Assembly: GCA_913030825.1 (NCBI GenBank)
Contig: CAJWCU010000004.1
Coordinates: forward strand, 172,103-236,102
Source of the DNA: an uncultured Rhodospirillaceae bacterium
GTDB lineage: Bacteria; Pseudomonadota; Alphaproteobacteria; Rhodospirillales; Casp-alpha2
DNA: 64,000 bases
Reading direction: 5' to 3'
Shown one piece after another: positions 43,220 to 51,247 of this stretch; positions within the stretch are counted from its first letter, which is position 1, and each line of letters begins with the position of its first letter. A program made the position numbers and the translations under genes. The notes under the pieces are model-generated. The model ran no database searches and was not told the origin of the DNA. It saw only the letters and a program-made list of their open reading frames with translations.

Positions 43220-43600
43220 GATTTTCGTCCTCCCTGACGATTTGACTGAACTTACTAGGATTGAGTCTCACATGATGCCGCGACACGCCCGCCGGAATTC
43301 GTTATCCGGACAGGAGGGACTTGCTGTGTCTATGCCCATACCCCCGACCCAGCCCCCTGGGTTTCATGCATCGGAGGAACGAAGCAACGTTGGTGCTTTT
43401 TGTCCCTGGCATCACAGTTTCCAAGACTATCTAGAAAACTGTCATATTCCTATATAGTTTTTCAAATATCGACGCGATATAGTCCTCCTCCTGATTACGA
43501 TATAGTTTTCCGGAGGGCAGGGATTTCCAACCCGTGCCGATCCAGTCACCGCACACTATTTAATTCAGAAGGACCTGATGTAGGTCCAGGAGGGGACAAT
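43220..43600. other. Divergent intergenic region between the importer operon and the DUF3604 gene
   Basis: 381 bases with no gene. An open frame from 43400 into the DUF3604 gene is not a credible extension because a strong ribosome-binding site (CCAGGAGGGG) precedes the ATG at 43601. The region contains the four-box repeat array at 43427-43505 and is A/T-rich around it, so it most likely holds both divergent promoters. Confidence 0.6.
43427..43505 (+). repeat. Phased array of four C(T/G)AT(A/C)TAG boxes
   Basis: Four 8-base boxes occur in one orientation: CTATCTAG at 43427, CTATATAG at 43450, CGATATAG at 43475 and CGATATAG at 43498. Start-to-start distances are 23, 25 and 23 bases, a little over two helical turns, so they lie on nearly the same face of the DNA. 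The second box is a perfect palindrome identical to the core of the site before the sulfatase gene. Such spacing is typical of a regulator binding cooperatively. It lies between the divergent importer and DUF3604 genes. Confidence 0.6.
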
Positions 43601-45931
43601 ATGCTCGACCAGCTCGAAGAAGGCGGCCAAGGCGCCCAGAATTCCAGTTCAACCATCGAAGCGCCGATCGCGCCGGACGAGCTGGGCCACGCGGTTCTCA
43701 CACCGTCCGGCGATTTCGAGGCCGGGTCCTGGCAAACCTTTCAGTTGGTCTATACCTGCGGCAAATACGGCATGGACGACAGCGCCTCGATGCGCGTCTG
43801 TTTCCGGTTCGCCTCCGACCAGAGCCGTCCGCAGTTCGACGACCCCAAGTGGCGCAACTATACGACCGTCGTCGCCTCCAACAACGCCGTTCTGGAAACC
43901 CGCTACGATCCCAAGGGCAATGTCCGGCCCTGGGACCGCTGCCTGTATATTAAGGTGGTGAAGGGCTTCATGCAGGAAGGCGATACCATCACCATCACCT
44001 TCGGCGAGACCTCGGGCGGATCGCAGGGCGTGCGCCTGCAGACATTCTGCGAGGAAACCTTTGAATTTCGCGTGCTGGTCGACCCGATCGCGACGGCCAA
44101 TTATCAGGCCCTGCCGGATCAGCCGAAAATTCGTATCGTGCCGGGCAAGCCCACGACCTGGGCCGCCGTCGTGCCGACCGGACGCACCCCCGGCGAGACC
44201 TTCGAATTGAAGATCAAGGGCGAGGATCTCTGGGGTAACCCGTCGGACCAGTGCGATGCGACCTTCAAGGTCAAGAGCTCGCGGCCCGTCAACGGCCTGC
44301 CGGAGACGGTCACCCTGAAACCGGGGGCTTTCGCCGAAATCGTCGAGGGCCTGTCCGTCGATGGCGAGGGCCTCGTCGATATCTGGTTCGAAGACGATAG
44401 CGGCGCCGAAGTGTTCCGCGCCAATCCCTTGGTGATTCAGAGCGACCTGGAGCTCAAGCCCTATTGGGTCGATCTGCACGGCCAGTCCGAGGAAACCATC
44501 GGCACCGGGACGGCGCGCGCGTTCTTCGAATTTGCCCGCGACAAGGCCTTCGTCGATGCCGCCGGCCACCAAGGCAACGATTTCCAGATCACCAAGGGAT
44601 TCTGGTCGCATCTCGACAATCTGTGCGAGGAATTCGACGAACCGGGCAAGTTCCTGACGCCGCTCGGCTACGAATGGTCGGGCAACACGGCGCTCGGCGG
44701 CGACCGCAACATGTTCTATCCGTCCAAGGACCGGGTTATCCGCCGCTCGTCCCATGCGTTGATCGAAGACAAGTCGGACATGTCGACGGACTGCAACACC
44801 GCCGGCGAGCTGTTCGACGCCCTTGCCGCCGACAAGGAATGGGACGTCGTCAACTATGCCCATTGCGGCGGCCGCTACGCCGACGTGAAACTGGCCCACG
44901 ACGGCCGGTTTGAGAAATCCATGGAGATCCATTCGTCCTGGGGCACCTTCGAATGGCTGGTCGAGGATGCCCTGGATATGGGCTACCGCACGGGCATCGT
45001 CGCGAACTCGGACGGTCACAAGGGCCGCCCGGGGGCGAGCTATCCGGGGGCGTCGCTGTTCGGCGCCGTCGGCGGCCTGACCTGCATGTTGATGCCCGAT
45101 CTGACGCGGGAATCGCTGTTCGATTGCATCCGCAAACGCCGTCACTACGCCACCACCGGCGGCCACGGCGGTCGCATGGTGATCGACGTAAAGGCCCAGT
45201 TCGATGCCCCGGGCACGCTGTACCACGACAATCCGGCGCTGGATTACCCGACCCCGCCGGAAGGGTTCGAGACGCGGGACGCCATGATGGGCGATATCGT
45301 CCACCTGCCGGAAGGCGGCGCCCAGTTGAACGTCGATATTCAGGCCGCCGCCCCGGTCGAACGGGTCGACATCTTCAACGGCCGCGATCTGATCGAAACG
45401 ATCCGCCCCTACACCCAGGAAGACCTGGGCGGGCGCATCCGCGTCCATTGGGAAGGGGCCGAATACCGCGGACGTTTCCGCCAGGTCATCTGGGACGGCA
45501 CGGCCCATGTCCAGGACAACGAGATCGTCCGCGCCGAGGCGTTCAACTTCTTCAATCCGGAAAAGGTGCTGGAGCAGACCTCGTCGACGGCGCTCAAGTG
45601 GATGTCGCTGACCACCGGCAATTTCGGTGGCTTCGACATGTGGGTGAAGGACGCCTGGGGCGGCACGCTGAAGATCGAAACGCCGCTGGTGCAATGCGGC
45701 GTGCCGTTGGAGGAAATCGGCCTGGAGGACGAAATGTTCGACAAGTCCGGCCTTTTGCCGCGGTTCCTCAAGATCTTCCGCCTGCCGGACGAGAATCCGC
45801 ACCGTAAGGTCTCGTTCCAGCGCAAGATCGACCTTCGAGACGACCGCGACAACGCGATCTATATCCGCCTGACCCAGGAAGACGGAACGCGGGCCTGGAC
45901 CTCGCCGATCTACGTTTGCCGCAAGGTCTGA
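43601..45931 (+). CDS. DUF3604 domain protein
   Basis: A 776-residue protein of the uncharacterised DUF3604 family. The first 280 residues are beta-rich (an Ig-like or FN3-like part). From about residue 285 the conserved core begins with YWVDLHGQSEETIGTGTARAFFEFA, and later contains TPLGYEWSGNT, VVNYAHCGGRYAD, HSSWGTFEW and VANSDGHKGRPGA. The spread of His and Asp residues resembles PHP-type metal-dependent phosphoesterases or hydrolases. No signal peptide is visible. GGAGGGGACAAT precedes the ATG. It is divergent from the importer/TauD operon across the four-box array and followed by a flavoprotein gene, so it may act in the same pathway. Confidence 0.85.
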   Translation: MLDQLEEGGQGAQNSSSTIEAPIAPDELGHAVLTPSGDFEAGSWQTFQLVYTCGKYGMDDSASMRVCFRFASDQSRPQFDDPKWRNYTTVVASNNAVLETRYDPKGNVRPWDRCLYIKVVKGFMQEGDTITITFGETSGGSQGVRLQTFCEETFEFRVLVDPIATANYQALPDQPKIRIVPGKPTTWAAVVPTGRTPGETFELKIKGEDLWGNPSDQCDATFKVKSSRPVNGLPETVTLKPGAFAEIVEGLSVDGEGLVDIWFEDDSGAEVFRANPLVIQSDLELKPYWVDLHGQSEETIGTGTARAFFEFARDKAFVDAAGHQGNDFQITKGFWSHLDNLCEEFDEPGKFLTPLGYEWSGNTALGGDRNMFYPSKDRVIRRSSHALIEDKSDMSTDCNTAGELFDALAADKEWDVVNYAHCGGRYADVKLAHDGRFEKSMEIHSSWGTFEWLVEDALDMGYRTGIVANSDGHKGRPGASYPGASLFGAVGGLTCMLMPDLTRESLFDCIRKRRHYATTGGHGGRMVIDVKAQFDAPGTLYHDNPALDYPTPPEGFETRDAMMGDIVHLPEGGAQLNVDIQAAAPVERVDIFNGRDLIETIRPYTQEDLGGRIRVHWEGAEYRGRFRQVIWDGTAHVQDNEIVRAEAFNFFNPEKVLEQTSSTALKWMSLTTGNFGGFDMWVKDAWGGTLKIETPLVQCGVPLEEIGLEDEMFDKSGLLPRFLKIFRLPDENPHRKVSFQRKIDLRDDRDNAIYIRLTQEDGTRAWTSPIYVCRKV

Positions 45932-45947
45932 CCGCTCCAGCCGAATG

Positions 45948-45969
45948 CCCGGCGCCCCTCGGCGCCGGG
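45948..45969 (+). terminator. Hairpin after the DUF3604 gene
   Basis: CCCGGCGCC (45948-45956) and GGCGCCGGG (45961-45969) form a perfect 9-bp stem with the tetraloop CCTC, 17 bases after the stop codon. No U-run follows, but its strength and position suit a terminator. Confidence 0.5.
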
Positions 45970-46142
45970 TAGATCGCCTGTTCTGATCTGCAAATTCCAA
46001 CGTTCGCCGGGCGCTGCCAGTTGTGTGGATACCCGCCTGTCCTGTAGCCTAACGGCACGGACAAAGGGGGAGTCCGTGGCGGTCGCGCCTTGCGGCCGGC
46101 GGAGGAGCCACGAATACAACCAAGCAAAATTGAGGACTGATC

Positions 46143-47612
46143 TTGAGACCTAACGATTGGGATAGGGAAACGGACGTTGTCGTCCTGGGTTTCGGCGGCG
46201 CCGGTGTGGCGGCTGCCGTCACGGCGCATGACCTGGGTTCGGACGTGCTGATCTTGGAAAAAGCGCCCGAAGGCCACCACGGCGGCAATACCCGCATCGC
46301 CGCGCAAGGATACCTGAATACCGAAGATTCGGAGCAGGCGGCCACCTACCTGGAGGCCCTTTGCGGGCCTTACAAGGTGCCGGATGCGATGATCCAGACC
46401 TGGGCGCGGGAAATGTGCCTGAACAACGACTGGATGCGCTCGCTCGGCGGCGATCCCCAGGAACACCAGCATCAGCCGGAAGGCATCGAATATCCCGAAC
46501 TGCCGGGGGCCTTCTGCGTCCACAAATTTCACGACGGGCCGACCTACGGCTACACCTTCACCTGGCAGCGCCTGGAAAGCTTCGTCACCGAACGCGACAT
46601 TGCGATCGAATACGAAATGCCGGGCTGTGAGCTGATCCAGGATGGCGATACCCGGGAAATCCTGGGCGTGCGCGCGGAAAAGGACGGCAGGTCGATCCTG
46701 ATCAAGGCGCGCAAGGGCGTCGTGCTGACCTGCGGCGGGTTCGAGAACAACCAGGAAATGATCCGTAACTACCTGCCGGGCATCTCGCACTGCTATCCGT
46801 CGGGCACGCCCTACAACGAAGGCGACGGGGTCACCATGGCCCAGGCCGTCGGCGCCGACCTTTGGCATATGAACAACTACGCCGGGCCGTCGATGGCGAT
46901 CAAGGTGCCCGACTTCCCGGCCACCATGTCGGTCCAGGCGCTGCATTTTTCCAAGGAGTATCCGGGCGGCATGATCATCGTCGGGCCGGACGGGCGGCGT
47001 TTTTATGACGAGAAGTTCAAGCACCGTCACGGCAAGGTGCCGATCAACGGCGTCTGGTCGCCGATGCACGTGCCGACGCCCATGTACATGATCTTCGATC
47101 AGGACATGATGTCGGCGGCCCCGATCTATAACAAGAACCCCAATCGGGGTTGGGTGCCGGTCATGGAAAAGTACGACTGGAGCGACGACAACTCCGCCGA
47201 ATTGGAAAAGGGCTGGATCAAGAAGGCCGACACCATCGAGGACCTCGCCGGGATCATCGGCCTGGATGCGGCCGCCTTGAAGGCGACCGTCGAGCGTTGG
47301 AACGGCCAGATGGCCGACGGCACGGACGCGGATTACGACCGAAAGCTGATGCTCAATCCCTTCGCGGGCTCGGGGCCCTATTACGCCATGGAACTGTCGC
47401 CCTCGATGATCAACACCCAGGGGGGGCCGAAGCGCAACGAGGAGGCCCGCGTCCTCAAACCCGATGGCACCCCGATCCCGCGTCTCTATAGTGCTGGCGA
47501 ATTGGGCTCGATCTACAGCTATCTGTATCAGGGCACCGGCAACATCGGCGAATGCCTGGCCTTCGGGCGGATCGCCGGGCGCAACGTCGCGGACGAGACG
47601 CCCTGGACCTAG
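46143..47612 (+). CDS. FAD-dependent oxidoreductase (fumarate reductase/ketosteroid dehydrogenase-like)
   Basis: A 489-residue flavoprotein. The N-terminal dinucleotide loop is VVVLGFGGAGVAAAV followed by an acidic strand end (VLILEK) and GGNTRIAAQG, the FAD-binding pattern of fumarate reductase and 3-ketosteroid dehydrogenase relatives. The C-terminal FAD contact is RLYSAGELGSIYSYLYQG. No signal peptide or heme motif is present, so it is cytoplasmic. It appears to start with TTG at 46143, with GAGG seven bases before it. It follows the DUF3604 gene by 211 bases, and a hairpin lies between them. It probably oxidises or reduces a C-C bond of a pathway intermediate; the substrate is unknown. 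Confidence 0.85.
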   Translation: MRPNDWDRETDVVVLGFGGAGVAAAVTAHDLGSDVLILEKAPEGHHGGNTRIAAQGYLNTEDSEQAATYLEALCGPYKVPDAMIQTWAREMCLNNDWMRSLGGDPQEHQHQPEGIEYPELPGAFCVHKFHDGPTYGYTFTWQRLESFVTERDIAIEYEMPGCELIQDGDTREILGVRAEKDGRSILIKARKGVVLTCGGFENNQEMIRNYLPGISHCYPSGTPYNEGDGVTMAQAVGADLWHMNNYAGPSMAIKVPDFPATMSVQALHFSKEYPGGMIIVGPDGRRFYDEKFKHRHGKVPINGVWSPMHVPTPMYMIFDQDMMSAAPIYNKNPNRGWVPVMEKYDWSDDNSAELEKGWIKKADTIEDLAGIIGLDAAALKATVERWNGQMADGTDADYDRKLMLNPFAGSGPYYAMELSPSMINTQGGPKRNEEARVLKPDGTPIPRLYSAGELGSIYSYLYQGTGNIGECLAFGRIAGRNVADETPWT

Positions 47613-47644
47613 AGTGAGCCTCCGGTGAGCCGCCGGCCCTGGGT

Positions 47645-48532
47645 CTAGACCGGGGCCGGTTCGTTCACCGGGGCGACGTCCACGGCGACCGCGACCTTGT
47701 GTTCGCCGCCGCCCAGCACCATGCCGTTGACCGGGCTGACGTCGCCGTAATCGCGGCCCCAGGCGACGGTGATGTGCTCGTCCCCCGGTATCATGTCGTT
47801 TGTCGGGTCCAGGTCGACCCAGCCGTGATCGGGCACCCAGACGGCGAGCCAGGCATGCGAAGCGTCGGCGCCGATCTTGCGCTCCTGGCCCTCGGGCGGA
47901 TGGGTCCGAAGGTATCCTGAAACATAGCGGGCGGGCAGGCCCAGGCTGCGCAGGCAGGCGATCTGTAGGTGCGCGAAATCCTGGCACACGCCCTGTTTGC
48001 CCGCGATCACACGATCGACGGGGGTCGAGATATCGGTCACGCCGCCCTTGTACTTGAATTCGTTGAAAATGCGCGACATCAGGTCGACAGCACCCTCCAA
48101 AATCGGCCTTCCCGCCGGAAAGGACGGCCGGGCGTAATCTTCGGCCTCGGCCGACACGGTCGAGGGGCTTTCGAACACGAACTGACTGGCGTCCAGAGAG
48201 ACCGGATTTGCCTGATCGGCGAGATAGCCCGCGACGTTTTCCCACGGCACGGTCGACGCCGGATCGGGGCGCGGTACGGCGATGATCTCGACCTGGCTGG
48301 TCGACACGATGGACAGTTTGCTGTGCGGCTCCTCGACCGTCAGATAGGTCGTCGGGTTGCCGAAATAATCCCAGTCCTGCTTGCTGAGGGTCGGCGCCGG
48401 CTCGATGATCAGCGAATGGTGATAGGTCGTCTGATGCGGGCAGGGCCGGGGCGCCAGATGCAACAGGTGCTGAGACAGGGCGACATCCCAGGTATAGGTG
48501 ATCGTCGTCTGGTGGCTGATGTCGTAAATCAT
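47645..48532 (-). CDS. Transglutaminase-like protein
   Basis: A 295-residue protein with an N-terminal beta-sandwich (YDISHQTTITYTWDVALSQHLL, typical of bacterial transglutaminase N-domains) and a transglutaminase/papain-like core. The catalytic triad is Cys183 (GVCQDFAHL), His226 (DASHAWLAV) and Asp241 (DLDPTND). It probably cleaves or forms amide bonds. Third gene of a minus-strand trio with the ATP-grasp/alpha-E gene (17-base gap) and the DUF2126 gene. This trio is widespread in bacteria and thought to make or modify a peptide, though its product is unknown. Confidence 0.92.
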   Translation of the reverse strand: MIYDISHQTTITYTWDVALSQHLLHLAPRPCPHQTTYHHSLIIEPAPTLSKQDWDYFGNPTTYLTVEEPHSKLSIVSTSQVEIIAVPRPDPASTVPWENVAGYLADQANPVSLDASQFVFESPSTVSAEAEDYARPSFPAGRPILEGAVDLMSRIFNEFKYKGGVTDISTPVDRVIAGKQGVCQDFAHLQIACLRSLGLPARYVSGYLRTHPPEGQERKIGADASHAWLAVWVPDHGWVDLDPTNDMIPGDEHITVAWGRDYGDVSPVNGMVLGGGEHKVAVAVDVAPVNEPAPV

Positions 48533-48549
48533 CGGCCCGCTCCCGCCCC

Positions 48550-51147
48550 TTACGGCACGATGCCGCCGGCCGCGGTGCTGCGGGTCGGCAGGACATGGCT
48601 GAAATACTTGCGCGCCAGGACGTCCGACATTTCCAGCGTCTGGGCGGTGATCTGATCCAGGAATTGGGCTAGCTCGATGCGTTGCCCGCGCTTGTTCCGC
48701 CGTTCGCACAACTGGATCACATCGGCCAGGCGAAGCTGGCTGTCCATGGATTGGACGAGAAATTCCTCGCGGGCCAGGGTCGCGCGTTCGTCGTCTTTGG
48801 GGAAATGGCGCAGGTGACTGGCCAGCCGGTCGACCTGAAAAGCCAGCGAGCGCGGGTTGGTGTCGTCGGTCAGCAGAAGGTCCACCACCGCCGTCAGCTG
48901 CACGGTCGAGAGATAGCGTGTGCGGTAGGTCATGGAACTGTCGCCGAGTTCCAGCAACAGGTCCAGGCGACCTTCCTCGGCCGGGTCGCCGTCGACGACC
49001 AGTTCCTTGATCAACTTGGCCGTATGGGTCACGCGGTCGACGCGCCGCCCCGTATCCAGCAGCCGCCAGCCGAGCGACCGGGTCATGTTTTCCATCTGCA
49101 TGCCCGAGAAAGCCGACAGCTCCTCGAGGATGTGGTTGAGGAAGGCGACGGCGCCGTTGGTGTCCAGGCGGATCACGGAAGCCTGGCCCATTGCGCCCTG
49201 ATGCAGGCCGTTGAGCACGCGCCAGGAATCCGTCGAAAGACGTTCGCGGACCAGCGAGGCCGTGCGCTGCAGATTGCCCAAAAGGTTCAACAGGCCGTTG
49301 GCCCGCCCGCGGTCGAATAGCAGCATCGCCAGCTCCCGTTCGACGCCGTGGATGCCGCCGGCGGCGGCCTTGTTGGCCGTGCGCCGGTTCAAATATTCCA
49401 GATCGACCAGGATGTTGGTCAGACGCGTCAAAGTCTGCGGATCGTCGCCGGCCCCGGCTTCGCCCGCGAGACGCAGGATCATCGCCCGCATCAGGCGCAC
49501 GGAGCTTTCCGTCCGCTCGGCGTAGCGGCCCAGCCAGAACAGGTTGTCGGAGACCCGCGACGGCAGGTCCGATCCGGACCGGCGGAGCGTCACCGCCTGA
49601 TCCGGGGATGCCAGCCGGGTAAAGGTCGATACAGGGCCGTTGGACAGCACCCAGGTATCCTTGGATGCGTCGCCCTGCTGCATGGTCACGGCCTGGGCGT
49701 CGACGCTGTCGGTCGTGCGGGTCAGGCCGCCGGGCATGACCCGGTAGCTGTCGCCGTCGGCGCAGAGATAGACGCGCAGCACCACCGGGCGCGGCACGAT
49801 GCCTTCCTCGGACCAGCCGGGCGTGGTCGAGAGCGTCAGGGTTTCCTGGCCGAAGTACTGGTAGCCGCGGCGGCTCAGCAGGTCGATGACCTCTTGCCGC
49901 CGTTCGCCGGTCGCCTGACCGGGCAGCAGCGCGCCCTTGCGGTTGTTGAGGATCGACGAGTTCGAGAACGTCGGTCGCAAGGCCAGTTCGTCCAGATGTT
50001 CGGCGACGTAGGAGCGTTCCTTTTCCTGGCCGCACCACCACGACGCCAATGACGGGATCTTCAAGTCTTCACCCAGGACTTCGCGGCTGAGCCCCGGATA
50101 GAAGCTCATCAACGCTTCGCATTCGACGACGCCGGAGCCCAGCGAATTGGCGATGACGACGTTGCCCGCGCGCACGGCGGCGACCAACCCGGCGACGCCG
50201 AGCACCGAGTCGTTGCGCAACTCCAGCGGATCGCAGAAGTCAGAGTCGACGCGGCGCATGATCAGGTCGACCTGCTTCAACCCGTTCAGGGTCTTCAAGA
50301 AGACCTTGTTGTCGCGCACGGTCAGGTCGGCGCCTTCGACCAGGGGAAAGCCCAGATAGCGTGCCAGATAGGCATGTTCGAAATAGGTTTCGTTGTGCGG
50401 GCCGGGGGTCAGCAGCACGGCCAGCGGATCGTCCTTCTTGGTCAACGCGATCAAGTTGTCGCTGAGCGCCTGGAAGAAGCCGGCCAGCCGGTGAACCTGG
50501 GCCGTGCGGAAGATATCGGGCAGGGTGCGTGCCAGGACGATGCGGTTTTCCAGGGTATAGCCGGCGCCCGACGGCGCCTGGGTGCGGTCGGACAGGACCC
50601 ACCAGCGCTGATCGGCGGCCCGCGCCAAATCGAAGGCGAGGAAATGCAGATGTGTGCCGCCCGGCGGGGTCACGCCGCTCATTGGCCGCAGGAAGGCAGG
50701 GTTGCCGTAGACCAGCGACGACGGCAGCAATCCCCGGCGCAACAGGTTCTGTTCGCCGTAGATGTCCTGCACCACGGCATTCAGCAGTTTGGCGCGCTGG
50801 ATCAGTCCGACCTCGAGGGCTTGCCATTCTTCGGGGCTGATCAGGAAAGGGATCGGGTCCATGCGCCAGGGGCGGGTGGACTCGCCGGTTTCGTCGTAGA
50901 TGTTGTAGGTCGTGCCGTTTTCCCGGACGAGACGCTGCGCCGTTTCCCAACGTTCGCGCAATTCGTCGTCGGTGAACTGGCCCAGGCTGTCCAGGAAGTA
51001 CCGCCAATGCGGACGGATGCCCCGCTCGCCGTCGACCATTTCGTCGTAGACGCCGGAAAAGGGGGCATAAGCGTCGACCAGATTGCTGCCCGCGGTCATG
51101 CCGTTCTTGGCCGGATTGCTCCCGTTCACGAGATGCTTCTCATCCAT
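48550..51147 (-). CDS. Circularly permuted ATP-grasp / alpha-E domain fusion
   Basis: An 865-residue fusion. Residues about 85-500 are a circularly permuted ATP-grasp ligase (PSSLVYGNPAFLRPMSG, DLARAADQRWWVLSDRTQAPSG, GFPLVEGADLTVRDNKVFLKT cut across several blocks). Residues about 525-850 are the all-helical alpha-E domain beginning at LPSRVSDNLFWLGRYAERTE. In many genomes these are two separate proteins; here they are joined. The ATP-grasp part should activate a carboxylate by phosphorylation and join it to an amine. Middle gene of the transglutaminase trio; the DUF2126 gene lies 100 bases upstream. Confidence 0.92.
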   Translation of the reverse strand: MDEKHLVNGSNPAKNGMTAGSNLVDAYAPFSGVYDEMVDGERGIRPHWRYFLDSLGQFTDDELRERWETAQRLVRENGTTYNIYDETGESTRPWRMDPIPFLISPEEWQALEVGLIQRAKLLNAVVQDIYGEQNLLRRGLLPSSLVYGNPAFLRPMSGVTPPGGTHLHFLAFDLARAADQRWWVLSDRTQAPSGAGYTLENRIVLARTLPDIFRTAQVHRLAGFFQALSDNLIALTKKDDPLAVLLTPGPHNETYFEHAYLARYLGFPLVEGADLTVRDNKVFLKTLNGLKQVDLIMRRVDSDFCDPLELRNDSVLGVAGLVAAVRAGNVVIANSLGSGVVECEALMSFYPGLSREVLGEDLKIPSLASWWCGQEKERSYVAEHLDELALRPTFSNSSILNNRKGALLPGQATGERRQEVIDLLSRRGYQYFGQETLTLSTTPGWSEEGIVPRPVVLRVYLCADGDSYRVMPGGLTRTTDSVDAQAVTMQQGDASKDTWVLSNGPVSTFTRLASPDQAVTLRRSGSDLPSRVSDNLFWLGRYAERTESSVRLMRAMILRLAGEAGAGDDPQTLTRLTNILVDLEYLNRRTANKAAAGGIHGVERELAMLLFDRGRANGLLNLLGNLQRTASLVRERLSTDSWRVLNGLHQGAMGQASVIRLDTNGAVAFLNHILEELSAFSGMQMENMTRSLGWRLLDTGRRVDRVTHTAKLIKELVVDGDPAEEGRLDLLLELGDSSMTYRTRYLSTVQLTAVVDLLLTDDTNPRSLAFQVDRLASHLRHFPKDDERATLAREEFLVQSMDSQLRLADVIQLCERRNKRGQRIELAQFLDQITAQTLEMSDVLARKYFSHVLPTRSTAAGGIVP

Positions 51148-51247
51148 GTCAGCCTAAATCAGAAATCAGGCGGCGAGCATAGGTGATCGCCGTCACCATC
51201 GCTAGCGCCTTGTATAAACGTCCTGAATTCGGTGTCGGCGGGCCTAT

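Noticed and set aside
43400..43600. 67-residue N-terminal extension of the DUF3604 protein
   Set aside because: The extension crosses the repeat array and reads as non-coding sequence, whereas a strong ribosome-binding site precedes the ATG at 43601.
21697..47612. Accessory region to the right of tRNA-Phe as an integrated genomic island
   Set aside because: tRNA-Phe is a common integration target, but I found no integrase gene and noticed no second copy of the tRNA 3' end. The junction may simply be where the conserved block ends.
45768..48596. 942-codon open frame on the minus strand spanning three genes
   Set aside because: It runs antisense to the flavoprotein gene and out of frame through the transglutaminase gene. 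Both have clear motifs in their own frames, so this frame is not real.
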